NCBI GenBank assembly: GCA_035582835.1
Contig: JAYKAV010000481.1
Coordinates: 25,128-89,127, forward strand
DNA length: 64,000 nt
Direction of reading: 5' to 3'
Origin: Phoebastria nigripes
Lineage: Eukaryota; Chordata; Aves; Procellariiformes; Diomedeidae
In this document: one piece after another, positions 41,201-53,548 of the stretch
Numbering within the stretch: the first letter of the stretch is position 1
How the letters are laid out: each line of letters opens with the position of its first letter
Notes under the pieces: model-generated
Databases searched by the model: none
Told to the model about the DNA's origin: nothing
The model's input: only the letters and a program-made list of their open reading frames with translations
Translations under genes and position numbers: made by a program

Positions 41201-44200
41201 TGCCATCCAGTCATATCCTACTAAAATTAAGTGCCCTCAAAAGGTGTCTCCAGTAAGTCCAGCAGCACTGCAAACACATGCTGAACATTTAGTAGAAGTA
41301 AATAATTAGTAAATTTTTCTTTTATGGGTGAGAATGATTATATGGTAACTTTTAATGCAGATACTGCATTAAAAACTTATTTGACATAACTAGCTTGTAT
41401 TTATGAACACCCTTATTTTTTATATTGCCTTATGGCAATGTGTCTGGTTGACACAATTCACTTGTGAATTTCAAATTAAATTTAACACTAAATTTCAGAC
41501 ATTCACAGATTATAAATGCCAAAGGCATACACTTGACCATTATTTCAGCTCAACATAAACAGAAATACAAGAGTATCTTTAGAAGAATTAGAACACTTTA
41601 CAACATCAGTCCTTGAAGAACATAGTGTGTATTTGAGAACAGAAGCTGGAATATGGAGCAAAAGAAACAAAACCAAAAAAACCACTTGCTGTTTCAAAAG
41701 CATGTTACTTTAATAAAGTTTTTTTCTTTTTCTTAAGTAGTCATGTTATATTATATCTGACAAACACATTTTTGTTTGTTGTTTAAAACATCTTCTGTTT
41801 TCCAGCAATTGTTAAAACCTTCCTAAAGCTTATATTTTCATTTATCAACAAAATGAGTTTATCATTGCTTGGACAAAAGCAAGTAAGCATGCTCTGGCTT
41901 TCAGCAGACTTCGGACCAAGAAAGTCAGAGCACTTAACTCTTGCATCAACCCTCTGCCAGATTATCAGAAAAAAGTTGTTCAGTGACACTACAAAAGCTC
42001 CAGGATTGGCAACAAGTTTGCTTTTGCACAAAACGCATAGTGTGGAATACCAAGACTTGCAGTGAAAATACTCCAGTTCTGAAAAACTTCAGAAATTATT
42101 TTCACACACTCTGTTGATCCCCCCGGTATGTTCCGTATATTGAAGACCCCCGCTTTGGGATGACCTACTAACTCACTTGTGATTAGACTGTTTGAAGAAG
42201 TCAGGATATCTCCCATGGGATTAAAACCAGTAAGTTGCCCTTTACTGTATCTTTCAATTGCCCTTTTCTGTGTCTTTCAACTAGCAGTTGTTCTCCCCCT
42301 TTGCTCTGATTTTTCAGCTGAATTTTTAACTTACAGTTTTCATAGTTTTGTTGTTATAGAAGTCAATGATTTGATCTCGAACTGCATCGGTTTAATAAAA
42401 ATGCAGAAGAATCAAGACCTTAAAGGTCTAGCATCTACTAGCATAGCAGCATTCTACCATTAGAATGCTATGGAATTACCTGCTAGAATTTACAACATGC
42501 TTGGAAAGAAAAGTTCATGAACTGCCTTTCCTACACAAGTCCAGTGAAGACAACTACCACTGCATTGTTCATACTTCCTTAAGCTCTTACTTTCTTTAGA
42601 TTACACCCTTCTCATGGTTCTCAGCGACTTTCCTCACAATGACATGCCTAGCATATAGTAAGGCTTTCCTCTGGCAGATATTCCTCCTAGTACTTGGAAG
42701 CTCTTAGTCATCTCTTCAGGTTTTGATTGCAAGCAGCTTTTCAGAAGTTGAAGCACTTCTTGCAGCAAAAGAAATGGGCTGTACGTCAGTTGATGTACAC
42801 AACTCAGCTGCTTCTGCAGCCCTCCTCACTCTCCCATGGGAAAGTGGTAATGCAAAAGTTTACTTTTTATTGGCAGTCCCCTGAATTATTGAAAGTAGCC
42901 ATGACGTGCACTATGAAACACCCAACAATATACTACTTGTTGCCTTCACTGCATAGTGAACACTGAAAAGGAAAGTATCTGACAATCAGGTTATGAGAGA
43001 AAGCAAATGCCCCACACAATTCTTTATTCTTTTGTATGGGGAACCTCCCATGGCACTGGATGGATGATTCATTCATTACAGAGAATCTCCTATATGGGGA
43101 ATTTGCTGGTGCCATGCAGCAGGAAGCCAGTCAAAACTCAATTTAAATGGGCTTGTTACAAGAAGCATATGAAAGCTTTAAAACACAAACATGACAAGTC
43201 AGGAAAATGCTGTTAGCAGCACACATACTGACTGTTACAAGGAAAAAAACCAGAATGGATGAAGAAAGGAAGACACAGAAAAAAGCTAACAAACATCAAT
43301 CCTGTTAATAATCTGACAATCTGCGGTCCCACCTCTTATCCTCTACCTCCCATGCTTATACTCAAGAACTAGACTCAAAACCACTTGCAGAAACACAATG
43401 CTATCTGAATTGCTGTAGTACTTGCATCATAGTTTTAGAAGGGTGAATGCCACTTTCACCAAGCTTTTCTCTTATTTTAAGTTACAATTCATTATGTCCA
43501 AGATGAACACCACTTGAAAGAATTAAATAACCACCATGGCAGGAGACATCTATTTTAGTTAAAAACAAAACAGTTTGGTAAGCAGCTAATTATTCCATAA
43601 ATGTAAATAAATCCATGTATTTTATTTCAGAAACCAAACTGATTGATCTTCTACAATCATTTAGATAAGTTAAACTGAGTTTACACACAGTGACGCCTGA
43701 TAGTCTGCAAAAAGTTAACCACAAACTAAACTACCTCAAACGTGAAAGACGCTCACGGCCACTGATACATACAGTTTTTAATATAGCAAGTGTGCATTAG
43801 GTTTCTCACACATACCTCATATTTTGAAATACCAGTTAGGATGGGAAACAAGGAAGAATCAGTGGACTTGCGACCGCAGAAGTGAGGCAAAGCCACCTGT
43901 TAAAGTGAATGAAACTTTTTTTGGAATGGTTACCAAAGCCATTGGTGTGGAAGTGCTTACATCAGTNTTTTTTTTTTTTCCCCTTACAGTGCTGGAAAAA
44001 GTTGTACCCATCCAAGGCATTCTATATCCACAAAAGGTTTGCACTTGAAGAGAGGAGAAATCTTCCATCCTCACCAAAATAGTAGAAAAAGTAAACAAGG
44101 TCTACTGTCACTATCACAGGAAAAGCTGGCCTAATTCAGCAAGATTGCCTGCCTAAAGGTTCTGCAGAACAGCACTCATGGATTCATGTCCTTACACTGA

Positions 44201-47200
44201 AGCATTTGCCTGCAAATGATCCTAACATATTTTCTCTCCCAATACAACTGCAGAGGAAGGATTTTAAGTGTGCTACAGGAAGGTAATTTAGATAGGAGGG
44301 AAAGGTAAGTCTAAATCATTCAAAATACTGTAACTGGGAAACTACTGACCAAGAACAAATATTCTAACCAGGAAACTCCTTCAGGAAATTTAAGGCTTTT
44401 GACATGGTCCCCCACAACATCCTTCTCTCTAAACTGGAGAGGTATGGATTTGATGGGTGGACTGTCTGGTGGGTGAGGAATTGGTTGGATGGTCGCATCC
44501 AGAGGGTAGTGGTCAACGGCTCAATGTCCAGACGGAGGTCAGTGACGAGTGGTGTCCCGCAGGGGTCCATATTGGGACCAGTACTATTTAATATCATCAT
44601 CAGTGACATAGACGGTGGGATCGAGTGCACCCTCAGCAAGTTTGCAGATGATACCAAGCTGAGTGGTGCGGTCGACACGCCTGAGGGACAGGATGCCATC
44701 CAGAGGGACCTGGACAAGCTGGAGAAGTGGGCCCCTGTGAACTTCATGAGGTTCGACAAGGCCAAGTGCAAGGTCCTGTGCCTGGGTCGGGGCAACCCCC
44801 GGTATCAATACAGGCTGGGCAATGAAGGGATTGAGAGCAGCCCTGCCAAGAAGGACTTAGGGGTACTGGTGGATGAAAAGCTGGACATGAGCCAGCAATG
44901 TGCGCTCGCAGCCCAGAAGGCCAACCATATCCTGGGCTGCATCAAAAGAAGCATGGCCAGCAGGTCGAGGGAGGGGATTCTGCCCCTCTGCTCTGCTCTG
45001 GTGAGACCCCACCTGCAGTACTGAGTCCAGCTCTGGAGCCCTCAGCATAAGAAAGACACGGACCTGTTGGAGCGGGTCCAGAGGAGGGCCACAAAAATGA
45101 TCAGGGGGATGGAACGCCTCTCCTGTGAAGAAAGGCTGAGAGAGTTGCGGTTGTTCAGCCTGGAGAAGAGAAGGCTTCAAGGAGACCTCATTGCAGCCCA
45201 TCAGTACTTAAAGGGGGCTTATAAGAAAGATGGCGGCAAACTTTTTAGCAGGGCCTGTTGCGACAGGACAAGGGGGAATGGTTTTAAACTATAAGAGGGT
45301 AGATTTAGACTAGATAGAAGGAAGAAATTTTTNACNNTGNGGGTGGTGAAANACTGGCANAGGTTNTCCAGAGAGGTGGTAGATGCCCCATNCCTGGAAA
45401 CATTCAAGGTCAGGTTGGANGGNGCTCTGAGCAACCTGATCTAGTTGAAGATGTTGCTGCCCATGGCAGGGGGGTTGGACTAGATGACCTTTAAAGGTCC
45501 CTTCCAACCCAAACTATTCTATGATTCCATGACTCTCTGAAATATCTGTGAAGAAAAGGTGAGCAGAATTAATCATGGCTATGGGAAGTAAAATAACACC
45601 CAAAAGGTTCTGGAGGTGCCTTTGTTACTACTTTATGACTCTCAGGTTGTGATAGAGGTTAGTTACAAACACAAATATTTCCTTTCGAGTAGTCATGATT
45701 CTGCTTCAACATAACTTTCTATTTAAGACTCAGTAAGGTATTACTGTAACGATGTACCTTCCCAGTTCCTTGGAGGAGATCTTATTTCCATAACCACAAT
45801 GTTTCATAAGGCTGTGTTTCTTTCATAAAATATGTATCAGCAGTTATCCTTTTGCCATGTTTTACCTAACAGCAGCAAAATGTCATGCCAAAACCTGAAA
45901 TAGCTTCTTAGCTTTTCTTTAAAGGAACTTTTTCTTAGCAATTAATGCAAATCTTTCTCCTAAATTGGAGAAAACCTTCCTACTGTCTTATAAATTATTT
46001 CATGTGAAAGATGGCCTGAACTATAAGATCTCCTAGGAATAAAATTTGAAGGTGAGGAGAAGGGGAAGGGGTGATGGTGGCAGAGAACAGGACAAGCAAG
46101 ACAACAACAACAAAAGCCTGAGAAGTAGAAATAAAACCTTGGCCAAGAAAGCAGAAGCTGTTTACTCGTAAACCATATCTTCATTACCCCAATGTCTTTT
46201 TTTTGTATTCCGATTTCTTTCTATTCTGTTCTTCTAAGTACAGTTATCTCTCAAAAAATTCTCATGTCTTTCCACGTGTTGGTCCCTAGTCAAATCAAGG
46301 CAATGCTGAACTTGAGCCTTTTTGCAAGTATGAATGAAAAAAACCCTTACACGCCTGAAAATTATTTCTTTCACTAGTTACTTTGCATCTTTGCAAAGTG
46401 CTATTGTGCCTCAGAAAACCTGATGCACTTTTTAAAAATTTCAACTTGTAGAGATTCTTTACATTTAAGAAACTCTGTTACAACCTCATAAAACTGAAGA
46501 ATAACTGTTTTAATGCAAAAGATGTTTTTGCTGCCAAGAAAACACACGTACAAAACAAATCGGTCACTTGGAGCTCTGTTGCCAGTAGCTGCTGCAACTT
46601 CAACCAGCATTAAAAAATGGATTAACTGACATTTTTAGTCTCCACATTTGCCATGCAATGCCAATATATGATGACTGTAACTTTATTCACAGTTCTTCTC
46701 ATCAATATAGTATACTTAACGGACTAGTTTCAAGTCCAGTGATCAGGGGACTTAATTCTTTGCCATGGCTGATACTCTTTATGCCTTGCCAGCACATCCT
46801 CATTATGAGTGATACTTTGTTGAAACAGCATTTATTTTGACTGTCCTTTAATGCACAAAGGAACTCTAATATTAAAGTATGCCACAATTTCTTCAATCAA
46901 CCACAGAAGTCCCTCCTACAAGTTGAAAGAAATTAGAAGAGTTACTGTAGTTCAACTGGCACGGAGAGAGCTAAAGCATATGTCAGCACTAAAACACAAG
47001 ACTTGAGAATCATAGAATCATAGAATAGTTTGGGTTGGAAAGGATCTTTAAAGGTCATCTAGTCCAACCCCCCTGCCATGGGCAGCAACATCTTCAACTA
47101 GATCAGGTTGCTCAGAGCCCCGTCCAACCTGACCTGGAATGTTTCCAGGGATGGGGCATCTACCACCTCTCTGGGCAACCTCTGCCAGTGTTTCACCACC

Positions 47201-50200
47201 CTCAGCGTAAAAAATTTCTTCCTTCTATCTAGTCTAAATCTACTCTCTTATAGTTTAAAACCATTACCACTTGTCCTGTTGCAACAGGCCCTGCTAAAAA
47301 GTCTGTCCCCGTCTTTCTTATAAGCCCCCTTTAAGTACTGATAGGCTGCAATGAAGCTTTCTCCCTGAAGCCTTCTCTTCTCCAGGCTGAATAACCCCAG
47401 CTCTCTCAGCCTTTCTTCACAGGAGAGGCATTCCATCCCCCTGATTCTCAGTCTGATCCCCACTGAATTCTCAGTCTCAGAATGTGCTATATTGAAGTGC
47501 TGTTTTTTTACTGAAAATAATCCTTGTAAATAGTAAACTCCCCAAATGGTAACAGTCAAAGATTGTTTCCAAACCTGTTTCTTATTTAAAAAAAAAAAAA
47601 AAAAATTCTAACTAGCAGTCCTGCATATTTAACTCCATTTCAATGGTATCTTTCATTTCTTGCATACAAGCAGCAATTCATATTACATAAATCAAGTTAG
47701 TTGTATCTGGTGTAATCTTAGTGCTGTAAAACTACCTTAATTAGGCACTTCTGCTTGAATACCTCTGCACAGAAATGATTTAGTTCTACATCATTCTGAT
47801 GATGACAGGAAGATTAGTATCTAGTTCATACCCCACAATTCTGATGACCAGGCAATATAAATAGGTATAAAAAAGGCAGCAGAGTTGGGTCTTTAAAAGC
47901 AGCAGCCATAACTAAAGATCAAACTTGGAATAGTTCAAAGAATATTAATTAGAAAAAACAAACTGAGATGATAAACTGAGTTAGCAGTTGTCCTCCATTA
48001 TTCTTGCATAGAACAAATGAATAAAAAAATACTTTAAATATATTTATGGGCTATAAAAGCAACCGTATCCTAGAATTATGGAGCATGGGACACTTAACCA
48101 TCTCACACTCGAAGTAACTTAGTACTACTCAAGTAAACTATTCCAGTCTGATGTTCCTATGGCAGCTGTGGTTGATGATGAACATGAAAGGGTTGATCAG
48201 AGTCCCACAGTACAGTTCCAAAATAACTTGTACATGACATTCAAATGTGCTGAGCAATCTAACCTCATAAAATCAGTAACAAGTACAGATGCTCATCAGC
48301 TGTGAATGTCAAGCCCCTCATTAGTACTTTGATCAAAAGGATCTGTTTTCTTACTGTGGATAGAGAAGGCAATTAAATTACAAAAGGTTATACACATTTC
48401 AAGAATGCATCCATATTGTTCATTTAAAAAAAAAAAAACAAAACCAACTATGATTTTATGCCCACCTGTGGTGACCTGCTAAAGAAGGGCACATCATTTT
48501 TTACAGTGTATAATATGCTTTTAGAATGAATAATATTTGACAAAACTAAAATAAATTTTCCTCACATAAGTCTGAACAATCTCAAACACTGCTTAAACAA
48601 TTCTCGGGCTTTGTTTAAAGTCTTCCTATTCCCAAGAAGTGATGCAAACTTTATATAGAATTCTCGCCTACATTTTCTTTTTCATTTAAAGGGTTAAAGC
48701 TATAAAAGACCATTTTTTTCCTTCAGATTTTACAATTAAGATGGCTATACTTTGCTTGCAACAGCTAATATTAACAGGAAGTTTTTTTCCAACTCCCCCC
48801 CCCCCCCCCCCCCCCCCCCAAATCTTATCATCATCATCATCATCATATACTAAGTTATTAACAACAGAGAAAATAGTAAGAGAGATCTATTGATTCATTT
48901 TGCTTTCTAAAATAAATTCTCAGTAGGAAAGCAACCAGACTTGTTAAAATATTTAGATGTACGTTTTGCAGCAAATCATTAAGATTTCCGTTAAGACACA
49001 CTGAGCATATAAATCTCAGTATACAGCTGGTATTGGAAACTAATATTTGAGTTACTTGAAGAGGAAGTGATTATTTATTTACTTTCAATATAAGACCTAT
49101 GTTCACAGGATACCTATGAAATCTGCTCATTTCTTTGAAAACAATGTAATTCTTTATTTACATAAAGAGTGCTTCAAAAGCACCATATGAATACATAGCT
49201 AATACATAAGATGGTGAACAGTCCAGCCAACTAAACTATCCCTAAAATGCTCTAACATTCTGGCAAAGGCCATTAACCTAAAATAGACCCTGAAGTATAT
49301 TNATGGTCATGACTTCATGATGATAAAATTCATCAAGTGAAGGATTTTGCTTCTGTTCTCTGATAAGAATTGCCAAGTTTATCAGGCCAGTCATCTGGGA
49401 TGATTACATCATCTCACTGCATTTGCATTATCTGTACTTCTTATAAAGANTATTAACAGGGATGTTCTGAAGCATGGTCTGTTATATTGTCATCTTTCAC
49501 CCATCTTGCGCAAAATCTGGTTTTAAGCTATAACAACCCTCACCCTCTTCCCCCCAGATATCAAGAAGCACCTCCAAAACAGATTTTAACTTTGGACCAT
49601 GAAACAATAAAGCAAAGTGAAGCACAGTTTGACTACAATAAGGTAACTGCATGCTCTCTAGTGAAATATATAGAGCTTTACATATGCACTACAATAGAAG
49701 CTGAACCAGACCAGACTGAAATAAGTGTTCTTGAAAATTCTAAATTTATTGAGGAGAGGGATTAGGGAACTGATTCAATAGTCATACTAAAATTCTCCAC
49801 AGAGTGAAATTTGCAGGAGGGCTGGAAACATTTATATCATTGTCAATTTCTTAAAAACCACACTGGATGTACAGCACTGACAGCTAATATGGTCCTACTA
49901 AAAAAAGTGATTAATCTTCTAAAAATATTGCCAAAAACATAGCTCTCCTTTAAATCAACAAAAACCACCATCACTAAGGGAAAGCATAACTGGTTTCTCA
50001 CAAGTACAATCAAATTAACAGACTATATGAACTTTGCAAAACTCTTAAACACCACTTAAAGTTGTAGCATTAAGAAATGAATACTTGAAGCTAGTAATTT
50101 AACTGCAACTTGTTCAATAATTTTTTTAAAAGGCACAAAATCTCTCTCAAAGTAAAAATCAATCCAAGCCTGATTAAGGGATAAACACGAACAGATTCCT

Positions 50201-53200
50201 ATGAAAATCACTTGGAACTAGGAAACCTCATTCATTCATTAGTGAAGATAAGGGGAGAAGGAAGAGGCATTTGATATTTATTTTGTAATCAGATGTAGAA
50301 TAATATATTAATCAATTTTTATTATATTACTGGCTATCATAAAATGCATTTCAAAAATGCAGCATTTGAAATACTTCACGTTCTGTGCCTGGTTTCTCAT
50401 ACTTGGTATCAAATAAAAGCTTAAAAATACTTTTTCCTCTGGATTTGCATATGCATACAGTGGAAGTCTCCATTTCCTGGAATTCAAAGTAAGTATGTGT
50501 GTGTTTGAAAAAACTACCATGTTGCACCACCCCCAATACCTCCCCTTCCCCCCCTCCCCCCCCCAAAAAAAAAAAAAAAAAAAGAATTAGTAGATGAAGT
50601 CACTTGTTATGAACACAAGCACACTCTTCTTCGAGAAGGCTGATTCTGAAACAGTAACACTGGCATCTTTTCAACCACACCTTTTCCATGGAAGTCATGT
50701 CAAATAAGGAAATACATTCCCATCATACAACGTAACACTTGTCTTTTGAAAAACCTGACTGGCAATATAAATGCTTTTATCACTTCTGTTCCCCAGACTC
50801 AGGCAAGCTGAGCTGCAATTTAGTCCTAAGGCAGTAGAACATCTGCTTTCTAAGTAGGGCATTTGAATTTTGAAATCACTGAATCACATTTAAAGAGAAA
50901 TGCTGAGCTTTGTGAAATGATCGGCAGCTAGTAGTAACAAGATTGCATCTTTTTGTATAATACAACAAAATTAAGTACTTTCAAGCAGTATGAGATTCAA
51001 CTTTAAAATGACTCAATCCAAAAGGAGAAAAGTTCACCATCTGGAAAAAAAAATCTGCAGAGAAGTCAATTTGTGAAATAGACAATAAGGAGACAAAAGA
51101 GCACAGAGCTCACTAATTTAGAATCATTCCTTTAATCCCAATTCCAAGCTAATGTTTTAGGAGTGGCTGTGGCCCTTTTCTGTCTTGCTAGCTCTAAGGT
51201 AAATGAAGCAGTGCACAGTATCCCAGCTATTTTTACAAACTGGCAAGAAAATGATCATAACAAAATTAAAGGAGGAAGTATGCACAACTAACAGATGTGT
51301 TGCAGAAATACTGAGTACGTGAAACATGATTTAAACTAACTCAATTTGTAAAGGAAGGCAAAGTATTAAGACACTTCCAGTGTATTTGGAGAAACTGCCA
51401 CGGATGTACTGCTCACAATGTACCTGGAATACACACCCAGCTATTACTTGTTTCTCTAGGAGTAATTTTTCCATAAGCCTCATCCTGGAGTTGTGTGTTC
51501 AGAAACAGTTATCACAGTAAGCTTTTCATTGCTTATACAAGTTACAGTTCAGCTTTTGCAGATATAAATCACAAAGCAAAAATTGCTTGATAATGAATGC
51601 TAATCTCACCTGGAACTTTGTCAACAGATGCAAAAACAGAGCGTTGCACTGTAGGATCACTGCTACCACGTCGTGACTGATCATAAAATCTAAATGGAAG
51701 GTGTTGGGCTGTAGCTGCAGAGCTGTGTCCAAAACCCAAAACAACTTCAGTTGAAGGCTGAACAGGAAGATCCAGGAGAGCTATGTTTAATCACAATTAA
51801 TAATTTTTGTTACTCAAAAATACAGAAAAGGAAGAGTAGGTAAAAATAAATTTGGTAGTTTGCTCAGGATCTTAAGACTAAACCAGATTGTTTAACATAA
51901 CTTGACTGCATTTACCTCTTAATTATGGTTACAATTGCATTGGAAAAGAAGAGACACATTATTTCTGGCAACCTTCTCTACCCTTGCTGTCCACACCACA
52001 TTCACACTAAGGAAGCGTCAGAATACAGTGGAGGAGAAAAAAGGATTACAGTAAGCTCCTTGCATTAAACAAGCCATAAGAGTTATTTAAAAAAAAAAAT
52101 CTTCTGATTTTCCCTGTACAAATAAAGTCATTCATTAGTCACAACTGCACACTGCAGAAAGCCATTTAAAGAGACAATCTGCTTTGAACTGGCAAAAAAA
52201 TGCCTTCGCATTACCATTCAACCTAAAATTTTAATATTGAAATAGACCTGTATTAACCTCAAACTTGCTTTAAGTTTTTTAACATGAAGCAAGCCATAAC
52301 AGTATGGCATATCTATTTTGTAAACTCAAAGCATAAAACTCTTTTTAGTTAGCTTCCTACAGAACCATAAGGCACTAAAATAATCTTAAACCATCTATAA
52401 TCAGAGAATTCTCTGGCCAACTCAATAATTTTAATACCAGCTATGTTTTTCACAACTCTGATTAGTTCATTATTGCTCTTGGACAATCCAAGTAACTGAG
52501 ATAGCTGGTGTCCTTTTTCATTTGCCCACCTATTTTCCTTCCTGTATTTCAGAGTTTCCTTTTCTATACTCACCAATTCATTCAGTTTACTGGTAAGCTT
52601 CAATTTATTCTTCACTCACTTAATATTCAAGTAATATTTTAATCACTCTTTGCTATTTACTCAAATTAACTCTTTCCTTCATCTCTTCGCATGCATCTCC
52701 TCCAAACACAGAAATCTAGCTGCTGATACTCCACTTAACATTTTGGATTGCTCATCATCACCACATCCAAGCATTAAGCATTATCATGAACACCATCAGG
52801 ACACCATCCAACTCAGGACTCAGGCAAGCTGAGCTGCAATTTAGTCCTAAGGTAGTAGAACGTCTGCTTTTTAAGTAGGGCATTTGAATTTTGAGTCACT
52901 GAATCACATTTAAAGAGAAATGCTGAGTTTTGTGAAATGATTGGCAGCTACTGGTAACAAGTCAGGATTCCTTCTTTTTCATCCTTTCTTTGATGTGTCT
53001 ATCATTAAATATGAAAACACATATTTTACTCCAATAAAATCTATTGCTTGGAAACTAGACACTGGTTTACAGTTTTCTGTGGCACACCACTTCTTAGATT
53101 TTTCTAACACATCCTTATGTTACAGAGTGACTTGCTATGACATACAAATCTTGTTACTCAGAATCATTTCAAAATAACCGTTCACCTGCTATTCTCTGCA

Positions 53201-53517
53201 TTTTCATACGCCGAGCTTGGATACGGCCTTTTGCAAGACGTTGTTTTGCAATAATGCAGCGAATGTGATCAGAAAAAATAAATGTAGCTTGAAGGATAGG
53301 GAAGGGCTTAGAATGAGGACTTGAGGCAGGCTTATGAATTATTATGTTCAGAGCTCTACTGTCATCCTCTACTCCCGTCACCTGCATATCCTAAGAAGAA
53401 ACAGAAGGCAAGTAGCTGATGAAAAAGTTAGCATTTTTAAACTATAGATTAAATATCAACATTGAAATAAAACCCTATGAATGCTCCACTAAAGCTCCTA
53501 AAAAACCAGTTTCTGTG

Positions 53518-53548
<31 letters not shown>

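Larger units (their letters stand above)
40061..51609 (-). other. CLEC16A 11.5-kb intron
   Basis: Largest intron in the window and the one that has gathered transposons: the CR1 pair near 44.4-47.4 kb, the C25/(ATC)n tract, the C/A tract at 50.5 kb and copy A of the 145-bp repeat. A weak MIR-like end (TGCCTAGCATATAGTA) occurs near 42645. Remaining sequence looks unique and non-coding. Confidence 0.7.

Noticed and set aside
42640..42665. MIR 3' end (TGCCTAGCATATAGTA)
   Set aside because: Only about 20 bases resemble the family and no core is visible; mentioned but not listed as an element.
44364..44795. 143-codon minus-strand frame across the CR1
   Set aside because: Antisense shadow of the CR1 reverse-transcriptase frame.
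47248..47559. 103-codon minus-strand frame
   Set aside because: It is the CR1 ORF2 C-terminal remnant fused by chance to flanking sequence, not a separate gene.
53169..53387. Independent small gene starting at the ATG in MQVTGVEDD
   Set aside because: The ATG is an internal codon of a CLEC16A exon; the upstream exon joins in frame and both splice sites are present.
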